This document shows, one piece after another, positions 61,476 through 64,000 of a stretch of 64,000 nt of DNA. Positions within the stretch are counted from its first letter, which is position 1, and every line of letters starts with the position of its first letter. The translations under genes were made by a program, and so were the position numbers. The notes under the pieces are model-generated. The model was given only the letters and a program-made list of their open reading frames with translations, was not told the DNA's origin and did not search any database. Source of the DNA: Halomonas sp. (GTDB taxonomy: Bacteria > Pseudomonadota > Gammaproteobacteria > Pseudomonadales > Halomonadaceae); assembly GCF_017983445.1 (NCBI RefSeq), contig NZ_JAGOBJ010000007.1, positions 124,001-188,000 of the forward strand. Reading direction: 5' to 3'.

Positions 61476-62669
61476 TTACTGAACGATTTTTGCCACAACG
61501 CCAGCACCAACGGTACGACCACCTTCGCGAATTGCGAAGCGCAGACCGTCGTCCATAGCGATCGGAGCAATCAGAGTAACAACCATCTGAACGTTGTCAC
61601 CCGGCATTACCATTTCAACACCTTCCGGCAGTTCACAAGTACCTGTTACGTCAGTGGTACGGAAGTAGAACTGCGGACGGTAGCCCTTGAAGAAAGGTGT
61701 ATGACGACCACCTTCTTCTTTGGACAGTACGTAAACTTCTGCTTCGAAGGTAGTGTGCGGCTTGATGGTGCCCGGCTTGGCCAGAACCTGACCACGCTCA
61801 ACGTCATCACGCTTGGTACCACGCAGCAGGGCGCCAACGTTCTCACCAGCACGACCTTCGTCGAGCAGTTTACGGAACATTTCAACACCGGTAACGATGG
61901 TTTTAGAAGTGTCGCGAATACCTACGATTTCCACTTCTTCACCAGCTTTAACGATACCGCGCTCTACACGACCGGTAACAACAGTACCACGGCCAGAGAT
62001 AGAGAATACGTCTTCGATCGGCATCAGGAACGGCTGGTCGATAGCACGCTCCGGCTCAGGGATGTACTCATCCAGAGCTTTGATCAGATTAGCAACGGCG
62101 GTAGTACCCATGCCGTTCTCATCTTCACCGTTCAGAGCCATCAAGGCAGAGCCAGTGATGATCGGAGTGTCGTCACCCGGGAAGTCGTACTGGTCGAGGA
62201 GTTCGCGAACTTCCATCTCTACCAGTTCGAGAAGCTCTTCGTCATCGACCATGTCCGCTTTGTTCAGGAACACAACGATGAACGGAACGCCTACCTGGCG
62301 AGACAGCAGGATGTGCTCGCGAGTCTGCGGCATCGGGCCGTCAGCGGCAGAACATACCAGGATCGCGCCGTCCATCTGCGCAGCACCGGTGATCATGTTC
62401 TTGACGTAGTCAGCGTGTCCTGGGCAGTCAACGTGCGCGTAGTGGCGCTGCTCAGACTGATATTCCACGTGTGAAGTCGCGATGGTGATACCACGCTCGC
62501 GCTCTTCAGGAGCGTTATCGATAGTATCGAATTCACGCCAGTCGCCGCCGAAAACCTCAGCAGACACGCGGGTCAGGGCCGCAGTCAGAGTCGTTTTACC
62601 GTGGTCGACGTGACCGATGGTGCCGACGTTGACGTGCGGTTTGGAACGTTCGAATTTTTCCTTAGCCAC
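61476..62669 (-). CDS. tuf: elongation factor Tu
   Basis: GTPase delivering aminoacyl-tRNA to the ribosome, 397 residues. G1 GHVDHGKT (18-25), switch regions with [13 protein letters not shown]3 DCPGH, G4 NKAD and G5 SAL are intact; C-terminal domains 2 and 3 are complete ([18 protein letters not shown]). AAGAGG lies before the ATG. It follows fusA by 29 bases. Whether a second tuf copy exists cannot be seen here. Confidence 0.98.
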   Translation of the reverse strand: MAKEKFERSKPHVNVGTIGHVDHGKTTLTAALTRVSAEVFGGDWREFDTIDNAPEERERGITIATSHVEYQSEQRHYAHVDCPGHADYVKNMITGAAQMDGAILVCSAADGPMPQTREHILLSRQVGVPFIVVFLNKADMVDDEELLELVEMEVRELLDQYDFPGDDTPIITGSALMALNGEDENGMGTTAVANLIKALDEYIPEPERAIDQPFLMPIEDVFSISGRGTVVTGRVERGIVKAGEEVEIVGIRDTSKTIVTGVEMFRKLLDEGRAGENVGALLRGTKRDDVERGQVLAKPGTIKPHTTFEAEVYVLSKEEGGRHTPFFKGYRPQFYFRTTDVTGTCELPEGVEMVMPGDNVQMVVTLIAPIAMDDGLRFAIREGGRTVGAGVVAKIVQ

Positions 62670-62698
62670 TGCTATAACCTCTTTACGTTAGCTAACGG

Positions 62699-64000
62699 TT
62701 AACCGTTTTGATTGATGACGGCTTCAACGACGCTGGAGGGCGCCTCGTCGTACTTCGAGAACTCCATAGAGTAGCTCGCACGGCCCTGGGTTTGTGAGCG
62801 CAGGTCGGTTGCGTAACCGAACATCTCACCCAGCGGCACCGTTGCACGAATGACTTTACCAGCAGAAGAGTCATCCATGCCCTGCACCAGACCGCGACGA
62901 CGGCTCAGGTCGCCCATGACGTCACCCATAAATTCTTCGGGAGTCACGATTTCGACCTTCATCACCGGCTCCAGCAGCACGGCCTTGGCCTTCCTGGCAC
63001 CTTCCTTCACTGCCATAGAAGAAGCAATCTTGAACGCAGTCTCGTTAGAGTCTACGTCGTGGAAAGAGCCATCGAACAGCGACACTTTAACGTCGATCAT
63101 CGGGTAACCCGCGATGACACCGTTTTTAAGCTGCTCGTAAGCACCTTTCTCAACCGCGGGGACGTATTCCTTGGGAACCGTACCACCGACGATCTCAGAG
63201 TTGAATTTGAAGAAAATCTCAGCTTCGCCTTCACCCTTCTCTTCAGCAGTCAGCGGCTCGATACGCAGCCAAACGTGACCGTACTGACCACGACCACCAG
63301 ACTGACGTACAAACTTGCCTTCCTGCTCAACGCTGCCACGAATAGTTTCGCGGTACGCTACCTGCGGCTTACCGATGTTAGCTTCAACCTTGAACTCGCG
63401 ACGCATACGGTCAACGATGATGTCCAGGTGGAGCTCGCCCATACCAGAAATGATGGTCTGGCCGGTTTCTTCGTCGGTTTTAACCTGGAAAGAGGGATCT
63501 TCCTGAGCCAGCTTGCCCAGTGCAATACCCATTTTTTCCTGGTCAGCCTTAGACTTCGGCTCAACGGCTACAGAGATAACCGGATCCGGGAACTCCATGC
63601 GCTCGAGAACAATCTTGTTATCGATATCGCACAGGGTGTCACCCGTGGTGACGTCTTTCAGGCCGATACATGCTGCAATATCGCCTGCCAGGATCTCTTT
63701 GATCTCTTCACGCGAGTTGGCGTGCATCTGAACGATACGGCCAACGCGTTCTTTCTTCTGTTTAACGGAGTTATAGACGCCGTCTCCAGATTTCAGAACG
63801 CCTGAGTAGACGCGGATAAAGGTCAGCGTACCAACGAAGGGGTCGGTCGCGATCTTGAATGCCAACGCCGCAAACGGTGCGCTGTCATCGGCTACACGCG
63901 TTGCGATTGTGCCGTCTTTATCGTCCAGCTCACCTTCGATCGCCTTGACTTCAGTCGGCGAAGGCATGTATTCGATAATGCCGTCCAGCACTGCCTGTAC
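62699..64000 (-). CDS. fusA: elongation factor G, C-terminal 433 residues
   Basis: Translocation GTPase. The frame is open to the right window edge, where [15 protein letters not shown] is read, so the G domain lies outside. Visible are the end of domain I, domain II ([26 protein letters not shown]), domain III ([14 protein letters not shown]), domain IV ([25 protein letters not shown]) and domain V ([19 protein letters not shown]). Located upstream of tuf in the str operon. Confidence 0.98.
   Translation of the reverse strand, partial: VQAVLDGIIEYMPSPTEVKAIEGELDDKDGTIATRVADDSAPFAALAFKIATDPFVGTLTFIRVYSGVLKSGDGVYNSVKQKKERVGRIVQMHANSREEIKEILAGDIAACIGLKDVTTGDTLCDIDNKIVLERMEFPDPVISVAVEPKSKADQEKMGIALGKLAQEDPSFQVKTDEETGQTIISGMGELHLDIIVDRMRREFKVEANIGKPQVAYRETIRGSVEQEGKFVRQSGGRGQYGHVWLRIEPLTAEEKGEGEAEIFFKFNSEIVGGTVPKEYVPAVEKGAYEQLKNGVIAGYPMIDVKVSLFDGSFHDVDSNETAFKIASSMAVKEGARKAKAVLLEPVMKVEIVTPEEFMGDVMGDLSRRRGLVQGMDDSSAGKVIRATVPLGEMFGYATDLRSQTQGRASYSMEFSKYDEAPSSVVEAVINQNG

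Noticed and set aside
1-64000. tRNA or rRNA genes
   Set aside because: I looked for cloverleaf ends, GTTCRA arms and rRNA blocks, particularly around tuf and the ribosomal operons, and saw none. A tRNAscan run would be decisive.

Overview
The window is a 64 kb piece of a moderately GC-rich gammaproteobacterial chromosome. Gene content and protein style (ugpBAEC, a Halomonas-like porin, GS-I/NtrBC, an ampR-ampC pair, and the order fusA-tuf-S10-spc-alpha) suggest a member of the Halomonadaceae or a close relative. That placement is inference; no rRNA or tRNA gene is present to settle it.

Layout from left to right. 0-3.5 kb (+): glycerol-3-phosphate ABC transporter ugpB(partial)-A-E-C, with three consecutive hairpins between ugpB and ugpA. 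3.8-6.7 kb: a DUF1428 protein, a periplasmic 5'-nucleotidase and a short-chain dehydrogenase. 6.9-11.7 kb (+): a large formate-dehydrogenase-like molybdoenzyme coupled to a DUF1641 partner, then an aldo/keto reductase. 11.8-16.6 kb: porin, a GT4 glycosyltransferase overlapping a PAP2 phosphatase, a GltS-type symporter and a 43-residue membrane protein. 17.3-22.6 kb: entericidin lipoprotein, a small hydrolase, and the nitrogen control block ntrC-ntrB and glnA (-) with an NtrC palindrome and a sigma-54 promoter. 22.6-25.1 kb: acyltransferase, secreted esterase and a small conserved-looking protein.

25.1-27.8 kb is an accessory pocket with lower GC. It holds a frameshifted phage virion-morphogenesis gene, an unrecognised two-gene cassette (68 aa plus a 296 aa membrane protein) behind an operator-like inverted repeat, and the N-terminal relic of a type I-F cas1. 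This is the least explained part of the window.

27.9-31.5 kb (+): a zinc-uptake operon under a Zur-like box, whose first gene is a 49-residue His-rich membrane peptide overlapping znuC, followed by znuB and a His-rich znuA. 31.6-33.8 kb: divergent ampR/ampC. 34.0-39.5 kb (+): galE, glycosyltransferase, glf, a glycosidase-like protein and a double cupin, probably a galactofuranose-containing surface glycan module. 39.5-45.8 kb: gloA, DUF2237, a TPP riboswitch with thiM-thiE, LysR-DoxX-YgiD and an EamA transporter. 45.9-47.2 kb: a D,D-carboxypeptidase with a C-terminal SPOR domain.

47.5-64 kb (-) is the translation super-cluster read from right to left: fusA(partial)-tuf, then S10, spc (with secY) and alpha operons ending in rpoA-rplQ and a terminator. 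A perfect TTGACA-N17-TATAAT promoter sits between tuf and rpsJ.
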